Positions 56,600-64,000 of a stretch of DNA of 64,000 nucleotides are shown here, in pieces (position 1 is the stretch's first letter; the number at the start of each line of letters is the position of its first letter). The notes under the pieces were generated by a model. The model had not been told where the DNA came from and did not search any database. It saw nothing but the letters and a program-made list of their open reading frames with translations. The stretch is from assembly GCA_022769545.1 (NCBI GenBank), contig JALEJS010000022.1, positions 61,339-125,338 on the forward strand. Reading direction: 5' to 3'. Origin of the DNA: Blautia sp. (GTDB lineage: Bacteria > Bacillota > Clostridia > Lachnospirales > Lachnospiraceae). A program made the position numbers and the translations under genes.

Positions 56600-57130
56600 T
56601 CACTGTCTCTTCAGACATTTTTCCAGACACACCAGCTGTACTCCGGAAATCCCGTTGAAAACACAGGGCACGACCGATGCCTCCCGGTATCCCAGGCGGG
56701 CATACAGGCGGCGGGCCGCTGTGTTTTTTTCATTGGTATCCATCCGCAGATACGGACAGCCGCAATGCAGTGCATACTCCTCGTAAAAATTCACAAAAGC
56801 CGTTCCATATCCCCGCCCGGAAACCTGCGGATCCACCACCAGCGTGTGAAGCACCATCACCTCATCCGGAGAACACAGGTAATCCCACGCCGCATCCGCA
56901 TACTCTGGTACCTGCTCCTGGTTAATTCTCGCTGCCGCAGTCACTTTTCCCCCATCCTCAAGGACAAAAAGCTCTCCCTTTTCCAGCGCTTCCTCTGCCG
57001 TCCTTCTGGTCGGGTAAATATTCCGGATCCAACCTATGGAAAGTGTTCCTGCCTCTTCCAGTGTGTGCAGATGATCGTATATTGCTTCTACTGCCATGAT
57101 ATCCTCTTCGGATGCCTTTCGTATGATCAT
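56600..57130 (-). CDS. GNAT family N-acetyltransferase
   Basis: A 176-residue GNAT protein. The central VLHTLVVDPQVSGRGYGTAFVNFYEEYAL segment holds the acetyl-CoA loop R-G-x-G-x-A/G-T. CPYLRMDTNEKNTAARRLYARLGYREA is the typical motif B and C-terminal part. The start at 57130 has an AAGAGGAGGAATC site. Substrate unknown. It follows the MATE gene by about 60 nt in the same direction. Confidence 0.87.
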   Translation of the reverse strand: MIIRKASEEDIMAVEAIYDHLHTLEEAGTLSIGWIRNIYPTRRTAEEALEKGELFVLEDGGKVTAAARINQEQVPEYADAAWDYLCSPDEVMVLHTLVVDPQVSGRGYGTAFVNFYEEYALHCGCPYLRMDTNEKNTAARRLYARLGYREASVVPCVFNGISGVQLVCLEKCLKRQ

Positions 57131-57193
57131 GATTCCTCCTCTTCTTCCGGTTCCGCCTTTCGTCAGCCGTTTCCCATGCATGCTTTTCCTCTG

Positions 57194-58543
57194 TCATTTT
57201 TCTCCCTGCTCATCCAGCTCATGCCGCCTGCTCCGGTTTAAAAGATAAGCCAGCAGAAAGGATGCCGCATCTGCCAGCGGCTGCGCCATCTGAATTCCCA
57301 GAAGGCCCATCGTGGCGGATAGAATAAGAATCATGGGCAGAAAGAAGATGCCCTGTCTCGCAGAAGCCAGCACACTGGCGGGAATCGTCCACTTACAGGT
57401 CTGGAACATCATATTATTCATCGTGATCCACCCCAGTGTCGGAAGTGTCACACACTGCAGCCGAAGTGCCAGCGTTCCGATCCGGATCACCTCCAGATCA
57501 TCTTTTCGGAACACGGTGATCATCTGACGGGAAAAGAGAAATCCCAGAACAGCGAAAAGTACCAGAAGTATTGAAGACACCCGGACACTAAACCAGAATG
57601 CCTCTTTGACACGCTTTTTATTTCCGGCCCCGTAATTAAACCCGCACACCGGCTGGAATCCCTGCCCGAATCCGATGATCACCGAGTTTGCAAAGAAGGT
57701 AATTCTCATCACAATGGACATGGCCGCAATGGCTGCATCTCCGTAAGGACCTGCTGCCAGATTCAGCACAACCGTTGCAAGACTGGCCAGCCCCTGCCGG
57801 CACAGGGAAGGCAAACCGCCGCCGAAAATTTCCCGGATCTGCCCCGGAAGATAACGGATCTGTTTCAGATGATACGGCACGCAGCCTGATTTGTAATATC
57901 CCACCAGCAAAATGCAAAAGCTCACCAGCTGACTTAAGATCGTCGCGAAAGCTGCACCGGAAATTCCCATCTTCAGCCCGAAGATCAGCACCGGATCCAG
58001 GACCACGTTCAGAACGGCTCCGGTGGTGATTCCGATCATTGCAAAAAAAGCACTTCCCTGAAATCTCATCTGGTTGTTCAGCACAAGAGCCGCTGTCATA
58101 TACGGAGCCCCCAGCAGAATAATCCGCAGATATTCCCTGGTATAGGGAAGAATGGTATCTGTAGATCCCAGCATCCTGGAAAGCAGATCCAGAAAACAGA
58201 TTCCCAGCACAAGGATGACAAGTCCGCTGAATGCACCGGTAAAAAATCCACAGGATGCCAGTTTCTCTGCCTTCTCCTTTTCACCTGCCCCCAGTTTCCT
58301 GGAAATGGCATTTCCGGAGCCGTGTCCGAAAAAGAAGCCTATGGCCTGGATCACAGACATCAGCGGAAATACAACTCCCACTGCAGCCGTGGCACTGGTT
58401 CCGATCTGCCCGACAAAAAAAGTATCTGCCATATTGTAAAAAGAGGTTACCAGCATACTGATAATTGTCGGAATTGCCAGACGTGTTACCAGTCCCGGAA
58501 TCGGTGCATGAATCATTAAATTCTGTTTTTCTTCCTGTGTCAT
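57194..58543 (-). CDS. MATE family efflux protein
   Basis: About 449 residues with twelve membrane segments in two halves. IPTIISMLVTSFYNMADTFFVGQIGTSATAAVGVVFPLMSVI and the later GFGQGFQPVCGFNYGAGNKKRVKEAF are the typical MATE repeats. It exports cationic compounds with Na+ or H+ exchange; substrate unknown. The start MTQEEKQNL is chosen by family length; ATGs at 58564 and 58579 remain possible since no strong ribosome site separates them. A perfect palindrome lies 25 nt upstream. Confidence 0.88.
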   Translation of the reverse strand: MTQEEKQNLMIHAPIPGLVTRLAIPTIISMLVTSFYNMADTFFVGQIGTSATAAVGVVFPLMSVIQAIGFFFGHGSGNAISRKLGAGEKEKAEKLASCGFFTGAFSGLVILVLGICFLDLLSRMLGSTDTILPYTREYLRIILLGAPYMTAALVLNNQMRFQGSAFFAMIGITTGAVLNVVLDPVLIFGLKMGISGAAFATILSQLVSFCILLVGYYKSGCVPYHLKQIRYLPGQIREIFGGGLPSLCRQGLASLATVVLNLAAGPYGDAAIAAMSIVMRITFFANSVIIGFGQGFQPVCGFNYGAGNKKRVKEAFWFSVRVSSILLVLFAVLGFLFSRQMITVFRKDDLEVIRIGTLALRLQCVTLPTLGWITMNNMMFQTCKWTIPASVLASARQGIFFLPMILILSATMGLLGIQMAQPLADAASFLLAYLLNRSRRHELDEQGEK

Positions 58544-58568
58544 TTTTTCACGCTTTCTATACATATTG

Positions 58569-58591
58569 AGGTCAAACAATCCGTTTGACCT
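58569..58591. promoter_or_regulatory. Palindrome between the amylase and MATE genes
   Basis: AGGTCAAAC-N5-GTTTGACCT is a perfect 9 bp inverted repeat overlapping the amylase stop codon and lying just before the MATE start region. There is no T-tract, so an operator or transcript-stabilising hairpin is more likely than a terminator. Confidence 0.6.
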
Positions 58592-59900
58592 ATTTCATTT
58601 TCAGATACTGAAGACTGTACGGCTCCATCTTCAGCTGACCGCTCATACTTCCTGTCTTATCACTCAAAAGGTCTGTATATTCACCCTGCAGTTCATGGCT
58701 GCAGGCAAGGTACTCCTGGTCCGAAGCATTGATCGCCACCAGAATACGCTCCTGCTCGCTTTTTCGCTCGAATATCAGCTGATGGTTGGTGAGCACCACA
58801 TTGCGGTATCCTCCATTGCACAGGCCGTCACTCTCCCGCCGGATGATAATCAGTTGTTTTACCAGTTCCGTAAGTTCATTTGGCTTCGGCTCCTCAAAGC
58901 AGGGACGAAGCGCATAGTCATTATTCGGTGCCTTCACACCCTCTTCTCCCCATTCACTTCCATAATACAGGCAGGGAATTCCGGGCATTCCAAACAGAAT
59001 CCCGTAAGCCAGCGGCAGATGCTTCTTACTGGTCAGAATGCTGGCGATCCTGGTCACATCATGATTGTCCACAAAGCTTATCAGATGTTTGCCACGATAC
59101 AGGCACCACTGCTCCGCCCCATACTGCCGATTCAGAGAATGGGCAATTTCAAACAGATTCATGCTGTTCAGACTGGAAAAAATACCTTTATAGCATTCAT
59201 AATTTGTACAGCTGTGAAGCATCTGATCATTTACGATCAGATTATAATCACCAAAAAGGACCTCCCCGATCAGTGCAAATCCCGGCTTTATCTCTTCACA
59301 GAAACGGCGCAGACGGCTCATAAACTCTCTGTCCAGACTGTATGCCACATCCAGACGAAGCCCGTCAATGCCGAATTCTTCAATCCAGAATTTCACACAG
59401 TCCAGCAGATACTCCACCACCGCCGGATTTTTCAGATTCAGCTTGACCAGTTCGTAGTGGCCTTCCCACCCTTCATACCAGAATCCGTCATTATAACAGC
59501 TGTTTCCGTCAAAATTCACACAGAACCAGTTTGCATAAGGAGAGTCCCATTTTTTTTCCTGCACATCCCGAAATGCCCAGAATCCTCTTCCCACATGGTT
59601 AAACACACCATCCAGCATAATTTTTACACCATGGGAATGAAGCTCTTCACAAACCTCCTTAAAATCCTCATTCGTACCCAGACGGCAGTCGATCTGGCGA
59701 AAATCTCTTGTGTCATATCCGTGATTATCCGATTCAAACACCGGGTTTAACAGAATGGAACCGATCCCCAGTTCCTCAAAATAGCTGCTCCACCGGGCAA
59801 TCTTCCGGATTCTTGGAACGGTCACTCCATCGTTTGCAACCGGTGCCCCGCAAAATCCGATCGGATAGATCTGGTAAAAGGTTTCGTTGTAAGCCCACAT
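58590..59900 (-). CDS. Alpha-amylase family (GH13) intracellular glucanase
   Basis: A 436-residue GH13 enzyme without signal peptide. The four conserved regions are visible: DGVFNHVG (I), GLRLDVAYSLD with the nucleophile Asp (II), LIGEVLFGDYN with the acid Glu (III), and FVDNHDVTR (IV). The C-terminus is short, lacking starch-binding modules. It likely hydrolyses maltodextrins or cyclodextrins in the cytosol; exact subfamily is not certain. The ATG at 59900 has GAGGTACTTGATT upstream. Confidence 0.9.
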   Translation of the reverse strand: MWAYNETFYQIYPIGFCGAPVANDGVTVPRIRKIARWSSYFEELGIGSILLNPVFESDNHGYDTRDFRQIDCRLGTNEDFKEVCEELHSHGVKIMLDGVFNHVGRGFWAFRDVQEKKWDSPYANWFCVNFDGNSCYNDGFWYEGWEGHYELVKLNLKNPAVVEYLLDCVKFWIEEFGIDGLRLDVAYSLDREFMSRLRRFCEEIKPGFALIGEVLFGDYNLIVNDQMLHSCTNYECYKGIFSSLNSMNLFEIAHSLNRQYGAEQWCLYRGKHLISFVDNHDVTRIASILTSKKHLPLAYGILFGMPGIPCLYYGSEWGEEGVKAPNNDYALRPCFEEPKPNELTELVKQLIIIRRESDGLCNGGYRNVVLTNHQLIFERKSEQERILVAINASDQEYLACSHELQGEYTDLLSDKTGSMSGQLKMEPYSLQYLKMK

Positions 59901-59938
59901 AATCAAGTACCTCGTTTCGTTTGTTTTTTATCCTCCCT

Positions 59939-59967
59939 ATTGTACCATAAATGTTTCGGAATCTCCA
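59939..59967 (-). promoter_or_regulatory. Possible promoter of the GH13 gene
   Basis: TGGAGA (59962-59967), 17 nt, TACAAT (59939-59944). The -35 is weak. No cre site was recognised. Confidence 0.4.
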
Positions 59968-59988
59968 GCACGGCTTATCGCTTCTGCT

Positions 59989-61317
59989 TTACGCCTTTTT
60001 TCTCCATGGTCCATGCCGGTAAAAGCTCACAGACAGCACAGTCGCAACAGACCAGCCCACCGGCCATGCACACCATATTCCGGTCACACCGAACTGCTCC
60101 GCAAAAATCCATGCCAGAACGACACGCAGAATCAGATCTGTGAAAGTGCCTCCCATAAACTGTTTCATAAGACCCGCTCCCCGAAGCACACCATCTGCCA
60201 CCAGCTTGACAGAAACCACCAGGTAAAACGGAACCACAATATGCAGGAACTGCAGCCCTGCCTCCATGGCACCGCCTGCCATATCATCCATAAACAGATA
60301 CAGAAGATATTTTCCGCCCAGCAGATACAATACCATAATAGGCGCACAGATGATCCACACCATCTTCCATCCCGCCATAAATCCTTCCCGGATACGTTTC
60401 AGCTTTCCCGCTCCCACATTCTGTGCCGTGAAATTGGAAACGCCGTTACCCAGCGTGGTGAAGGAAGTAATCACAAGATTGTTCAGTTTGATTGCTGCAG
60501 CGTAGCCGGCAATCACACTTGCACCAAATCCGTTGATCACGCTCTGTATGATGATATTTCCCACGGAAATAAAGCTTTGCTGAAGAATACTGGGAACGGC
60601 AATCACACAGATTTTTCCCAGCATGGCCCAGGAAAACAGAGCTGCTCTCTTTTCTGATCTGATATTTTTCAGTCTTTTCAGAACAAACAGCACTGCCAGA
60701 ATACAGCTGATTCCCTGACAAAGGAAGGTCGCCCAGGCCACTCCGGCCACTCCCATATGCAGCCCTGCAACAAACAGAATATCCACTGCAATGTTCGAGA
60801 GTGAAGAGACCGCCAGAAAGAAAAACGGTGTCCTGGAATCGCCCAGTGCCGAAAAAATCCCCGTTGCAATATTATAGAAAAACAGAAACGGCAGTCCTAA
60901 AATATAGATATCCAGATACAGAGCCGAATCTGCCATAATCTCCTTCGGTGTATGGATTGCCGTAAGCAGGCTGTGACCGAACAGGAGCCCTCCTGCCATC
61001 AAACCGATGCACAGCACACCACTGGAGATCAATGTCGTATACACAGCTGTTTTCATATTCCGATAATCTTTTGCCCCAAACAGCTGAGAGACAATGACCG
61101 AACAGCCGATATTGCATCCGAAAGCAAACGCAATGAATATCAGCGTGATCTCATAGCTGTTTCCGACGGCCGCCAGAGCGCTCTCCCCGGCAAATTTTCC
61201 TGCAACAAGACTGTCCGCAATATTATACATCTGCTGGAAGATCACACTCCCAAACAGGGGCAGACAGAATTTCCATAATACATTTTGTGGATTCCCCACG
61301 GTAAGATCGCGATTCAC
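59989..61317 (-). CDS. MATE family efflux protein (second)
   Basis: A 442-residue protein with twelve membrane segments. It begins VGNPQNVLWKFCLPLFGSVIFQQMYNIADSLVAGKFAGESALAAVG, with a later GNGVSNFTAQNVGAGKLKRIREGF repeat, so it belongs to the NorM/DinF-like MATE branch. The start codon is GTG (61317) preceded by AGGAGATAAAAAA. The 16 bp palindrome TCATACCATGGTATGA lies just upstream. Substrate unknown. Confidence 0.9.
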   Translation of the reverse strand: MNRDLTVGNPQNVLWKFCLPLFGSVIFQQMYNIADSLVAGKFAGESALAAVGNSYEITLIFIAFAFGCNIGCSVIVSQLFGAKDYRNMKTAVYTTLISSGVLCIGLMAGGLLFGHSLLTAIHTPKEIMADSALYLDIYILGLPFLFFYNIATGIFSALGDSRTPFFFLAVSSLSNIAVDILFVAGLHMGVAGVAWATFLCQGISCILAVLFVLKRLKNIRSEKRAALFSWAMLGKICVIAVPSILQQSFISVGNIIIQSVINGFGASVIAGYAAAIKLNNLVITSFTTLGNGVSNFTAQNVGAGKLKRIREGFMAGWKMVWIICAPIMVLYLLGGKYLLYLFMDDMAGGAMEAGLQFLHIVVPFYLVVSVKLVADGVLRGAGLMKQFMGGTFTDLILRVVLAWIFAEQFGVTGIWCAWPVGWSVATVLSVSFYRHGPWRKKA

Positions 61318-61353
61318 TTTTTTATCTCCTGTTCTTTTGATTCTTTTCCTTTT

Positions 61354-61369
61354 TCATACCATGGTATGA
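61354..61369. promoter_or_regulatory. 16 bp perfect palindrome upstream of the MATE gene
   Basis: TCATACCATGGTATGA is self-complementary and lies 37 nt upstream of the GTG start. Part of it (CATGGTATGA) recurs at 61549-61558, on the far side of element E3, so it may be a target site or repressor site. Confidence 0.55.
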
Positions 61370-61558
61370 GCCAAGGGACAAATGGACATAAAATACATGC
61401 TTGCATGTGTTTTTATGTCTATGGGTCCCGCAAAACATGAGCAAGTAGCCATTTTTTACAGAAAAATGAGCGGATTGCGAATGTTTTAGTCGATTTTGGG
61501 AGTGCTTGGCACGGAAAAATCGACGTCAGGCTCATTTGTCGGGCAACTCATGGTATGA
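61366..61558 (+). repeat. Short intergenic repeat, copy E3 (long form)
   Basis: It starts ATGAGCCAAGGGACAAATGG like E1 and ends with CGACGTCAGGCTCATTTGTC and a GGGCAACTCATGGTATGA tail, also like E1. In between lie a GACATAAAA...TTTTATGTC hairpin (61385-61419) and AGTCGA-N11-CTTGGCAC (61488-61512), the last resembling E2. It fills the gap between the two leftward genes in the opposite orientation. No coding sequence was accepted in the 294 nt gap 61318-61611. Confidence 0.85.
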
Positions 61559-61566
61559 TGTTGGGG

Positions 61567-61598
61567 TCAAAAAGGAGCTCCTCCACACCTGGAGAAGC
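61567..61598 (-). terminator. Terminator after the LspA-like gene
   Basis: A 9 bp stem GCTTCTCCA/TGGAGGAGC with GGTG loop (61577-61598) followed on the minus strand by TCCTTTTTG. It ends the clpX2-acyltransferase-zinc ribbon-lspA run. Confidence 0.85.
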
Positions 61599-61611
61599 CC
61601 TTCGCAGTCTG

Positions 61612-62106
61612 TCATCTTTTTTTTCGTTTCCCGGAATCCCTGTTTTTTCTGTGGGGCAAAACGGAGCCTGCCGCCCAGAAACAGGTTCCCACCATAATAA
61701 ACACATCCGAAAGATTAAATGTAAGACGGCGAATATCCCGTTTTTTTACATTGACCGAGAGATAATCTGTCACGTATCCATTCTGTATCCGTTCCGCCAG
61801 ATTGTTTGCTCCGCCTCCCAGGATCAGAGCCAGACCGGCTTTTGCCAGTCTTCTTCCGCCGTGTGTCCACGTCCGGATGCTCTCCCAGACAACTCCCCCA
61901 AGAGAAGCTGCTGCAATCAGCTGACACCATCTGGCATCCATTTTTTTCAGAAGCCCGAAGGCGATTCCCTCATTGTGGCAGTTTCTGAAAATAAGCCGGT
62001 CTCCGACTGCCTTCCGGCTGCTGCCCTGCAGCCAGGCCGTATTGACATGCTGCTTGACCACATAATCCAGGGCAAACACTCCCGTAAAAAGAATCAGAAA
62101 AATCAT
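61612..62106 (-). CDS. Signal peptidase II (LspA) family protein
   Basis: A 164-residue membrane protein with four likely membrane segments. LDYVVKQ, NEGIAFGLL, GGGANNLAERIQNGYVTDYLSV and FNLSDVFIMVG correspond to the LspA conserved blocks, with both catalytic Asp residues present (VTDY and LSD). Block 3 has A-N-N-L-A-E-R instead of the usual G-N-x-x-D-R, so it may be a divergent paralogue rather than the main enzyme. A basic tail follows. It begins directly after the zinc-ribbon gene. Confidence 0.82.
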   Translation of the reverse strand: MIFLILFTGVFALDYVVKQHVNTAWLQGSSRKAVGDRLIFRNCHNEGIAFGLLKKMDARWCQLIAAASLGGVVWESIRTWTHGGRRLAKAGLALILGGGANNLAERIQNGYVTDYLSVNVKKRDIRRLTFNLSDVFIMVGTCFWAAGSVLPHRKNRDSGKRKKR

Positions 62107-62595
62107 TTACTCCGCCTCTTTTTCTTCCGTCTCACCGGACGCTTTCTCCGGTTCTTCCGCTTCCGGCGCTGCTTCCTCCGGCACCGTTTCCGCAGCCTCT
62201 TCCGCCTCCGCTTCCTGTTCCGGATCATAATACTGCGTTCCACAGTGCGGACAGAAGGTCATTTCTCTTCCCATGGTCTTCTCACAGTTCGGACAGATCT
62301 TTTCTCCCTTCATCTGAGCCACCTTATCCCTCAGGATGCGGGCACGATTCCTGTGCTGCTTCATTTCCTCACAAAGCGTCTCGATTTCTTCATCCAGAGC
62401 TTCCCCCTTCAGGTATCTCTGATAAATCAGATTTCCGATATCCATCTGTGCCTTCTCCACAATGCGCTCCTCACCGGAGATCTTGCTGCGGATCTTCTGT
62501 GTCTCATACATCACTTCCGCACGCTCCGAAAGATCCCGCGCCGTTTTGGAAATGGTTTCTCCCAGCTCATCAAAAAACTCGTTTGCTTTTGTCAT
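62107..62595 (-). CDS. Coiled-coil zinc-ribbon protein
   Basis: A 162-residue cytosolic protein. Residues about 1-95 are helical and charged (ETISKTARDLSERAEVMYETQKIRSKISGEERIVEKAQ), the middle has a two-CxxC zinc ribbon CPNCEK...FCPHCG (about 99-117), and the last 40 are Glu/Ala/Pro-rich. Such proteins are common in Clostridia but uncharacterised. It lies between an acyltransferase and an lspA-like gene in one direction. Confidence 0.8.
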   Translation of the reverse strand: MTKANEFFDELGETISKTARDLSERAEVMYETQKIRSKISGEERIVEKAQMDIGNLIYQRYLKGEALDEEIETLCEEMKQHRNRARILRDKVAQMKGEKICPNCEKTMGREMTFCPHCGTQYYDPEQEAEAEEAAETVPEEAAPEAEEPEKASGETEEKEAE

Positions 62596-62629
62596 AATCT
62601 TTTCCTCCTTAATCCGCTTTTTCTGCTCC

Positions 62630-63661
62630 TTATATGATATTTTTTATCCACCTGACTCGCTTCAGAAGCATAACAAGAATCACAGAACACAGAAATACAG
62701 CTGCTGCAAATCCCACCTCGCCCGCGATCCACGGAAAGTCAACGGGATAAATATGAAATCCTTTATTTAAAATATTCAAAAACACCGGATGGATGATATA
62801 GATCCCGAAACTTAAGCCTGCCAGTGTCTGTATCTGCTTTTTCTGCCCCATCTGCTCCATCCACGGAGATTTCATGGCAAAACAGAAGATCGATGCCGAA
62901 AAAATCATTACAAACAGATTTTCATAATTCAGCACATGCCGCAGTTCTTCTATTTTCCAGAAGCTCAGCACACAAAGCACTGAAAATGCGCCTGCCATAT
63001 ATCCCAGATTTTTCTTCCGGGGAATTTCTTTCTGTCCCAGATAATGCCCCAGCATATAATAATACAGACTGGAAGAATCCACCGGAAGGATATTGACAAT
63101 TTTCCATCTGAAAAGATGATTGCAGGTAGGTACCACTATGGTAAACAGAAACAGTGCTGCCATAACCATACTCTGTGCATAACGGTTTTCCGTTTTAAAA
63201 AAGCTCCGCAGCATCGGTGTCATAAGATACAGGCCCGCTATCATATAGACGTACCAGAGATGTTCCCAGGATTTTCCCTGTATCAGATTCCACGCACTCA
63301 TTCCGATAACGGAAAACACACCTCTGTTCGGACTGCCAAGGCAGCTTTCGATCAGACAGAACACCAGCCCAAACGTCAGAAGCACCGCCGCCATACGCCA
63401 GACATACTCCTTGATTTTCCGAAGAGTAAGCCCTTTTCGCGGATCCAGGAGAAGATATCCTGATATCATCAGAAAAACAGGAACCGCCCAGACCGTCAGC
63501 GAGCGAAAAAAGACCAGATCCAGGATCTCTCTCCCACGTGATACTGCAAAGATCCCCGTTCCGATATCCGGACTGTCATATGTGCCGCTTATTACATGGG
63601 TCATTACCACTGCTGCCGCAGCCAGAACTCTCAGGCTCTCAATCCATCCTTTTCTCGTCAT
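62630..63661 (-). CDS. Acyltransferase family 3 membrane protein (second)
   Basis: A 343-residue polytopic membrane protein. [23 protein letters not shown] carries the conserved N-terminal R and H of the family, and [22 protein letters not shown] follows as usual. It probably O-acylates envelope polysaccharide; it is not closely similar to the copy at 55.5 kb. Its ATG overlaps the upstream clpX-like stop (ATGA). Confidence 0.85.
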   Translation of the reverse strand: MTRKGWIESLRVLAAAAVVMTHVISGTYDSPDIGTGIFAVSRGREILDLVFFRSLTVWAVPVFLMISGYLLLDPRKGLTLRKIKEYVWRMAAVLLTFGLVFCLIESCLGSPNRGVFSVIGMSAWNLIQGKSWEHLWYVYMIAGLYLMTPMLRSFFKTENRYAQSMVMAALFLFTIVVPTCNHLFRWKIVNILPVDSSSLYYYMLGHYLGQKEIPRKKNLGYMAGAFSVLCVLSFWKIEELRHVLNYENLFVMIFSASIFCFAMKSPWMEQMGQKKQIQTLAGLSFGIYIIHPVFLNILNKGFHIYPVDFPWIAGEVGFAAAVFLCSVILVMLLKRVRWIKNII

Positions 63662-64000
63662 ATATGGGCAGCCCTTTCCGGAATCTCTGCCATGCTGTCG
63701 TCCGTCTTTTCCTCCAGAAGAGAAATTTCCTGCCCCCGCAGAAGAATTCTCGGTCCGCCGATGCCTTCAATATACTCTTTTGTAATGATTACCTGTCCGA
63801 TGCTGTCATCCTTCGGAATCTCATACATGATATCCAGCATAAATTCCTCGATAATAGAGCGCAGCGCACGGGCACCCACATTTTTCTCTTTTGCCTTTTT
63901 CGCAATGGCACGCAGTGCCCCCTCGTCAAATTCCAGTTTTACCTCGTCCATTGCCAGCAATTTTTTGTACTGTTTGATGATCGCATTGCGCGGCTCGCTT
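63658..64000 (-). CDS. Second ClpX-like AAA+ unfoldase, C-terminal part (cut by window edge)
   Basis: Open to the right window edge; only the last about 114 residues are visible. The segment [62 protein letters not shown] aligns motif for motif with the end of the clpX gene at 21.5 kb ([23 protein letters not shown]...[21 protein letters not shown]). The last 30 residues differ. It cannot be judged whether the N-terminal zinc finger and AAA+ core are intact. Its stop overlaps the acyltransferase start. Confidence 0.85.
   Translation of the reverse strand, partial: SEPRNAIIKQYKKLLAMDEVKLEFDEGALRAIAKKAKEKNVGARALRSIIEEFMLDIMYEIPKDDSIGQVIITKEYIEGIGGPRILLRGQEISLLEEKTDDSMAEIPERAAHI

Noticed and set aside
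61506..61697. Short plus-strand open frame inside element E3
   Set aside because: It runs into the lspA-like gene on the other strand and has no ribosome site; its first part is just the E1/E3 repeat read in frame.

Overview
The window looks like chromosomal DNA of a low-to-mid GC Gram-positive anaerobe of the Clostridia, most likely Lachnospiraceae (Blautia / Mediterraneibacter / Ruminococcus-like). The reasons are AGGAGG-type ribosome sites, consensus sigma-A promoters, the tig-clpP-clpX-lon-engB cluster, a four-subunit 2-oxoacid:ferredoxin oxidoreductase, ECF transporter genes, an MsmK-type shared sugar ATPase, and a sortase-type giant surface protein with Cna-B/SpaA repeats. The genus is an inference. 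No phage, transposase, CRISPR array or rRNA was seen. There is one tRNA gene.

Layout: 1-0.3 kb holds a non-coding 52-53 bp tandem repeat. 0.3-1.4 kb is rplM-rpsI with a strong promoter and structured leader. 1.5-15 kb is one 13.5 kb gene for a 4506-residue repeat adhesin, placed between rplM-rpsI and truA, which are neighbours in many Firmicutes. 15.2-24.8 kb, all leftward, is tig-clpP-clpX-lon-engB-ecfA1-ecfA2-ecfT-truA (protein folding and quality control, ribosome assembly GTPase, vitamin-uptake energising module, tRNA modification). 25-28.5 kb holds a DJ-1/PfpI protein, a CYTH protein, proC and malQ. 28.6-31.6 kb is porC-D-A-B. 31.9-36.2 kb has a pseudouridine synthase, a large membrane protein coupled to a GNAT gene, and a secreted protein. 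36.4-41 kb has an orphan NMT1-like binding protein, a DUF89 protein, msmK and a PucR/CdaR-type regulator. 41-43.5 kb is modABC. 43.6-47.1 kb holds a lipoprotein, glpK and uppP. 47.2-51.5 kb is carAB. tRNA-Leu(CAG) follows at 51.9 kb. 52-55.1 kb is nagA-kinase-nagB for amino sugars. 55.3-61.3 kb has a small Cys-rich protein, an acyltransferase, GNAT, two MATE exporters and a GH13 amylase. 61.6-64 kb has an LspA-like protein, a zinc-ribbon protein, a second acyltransferase and the 3' end of a second clpX.

The most unusual items are: (a) a family of short intergenic elements at 31.8, 36.2, 39.8 and 61.4 kb that share sequence modules and show a compensatory base change in a predicted stem; (b) the giant adhesin inside an otherwise conserved housekeeping neighbourhood, with a non-LPXTG C-terminal signal; (c) a kinase strongly resembling N-acetylhexosamine 1-kinase encoded between nagA and nagB; and (d) a perfect operator-like palindrome in front of msmK.
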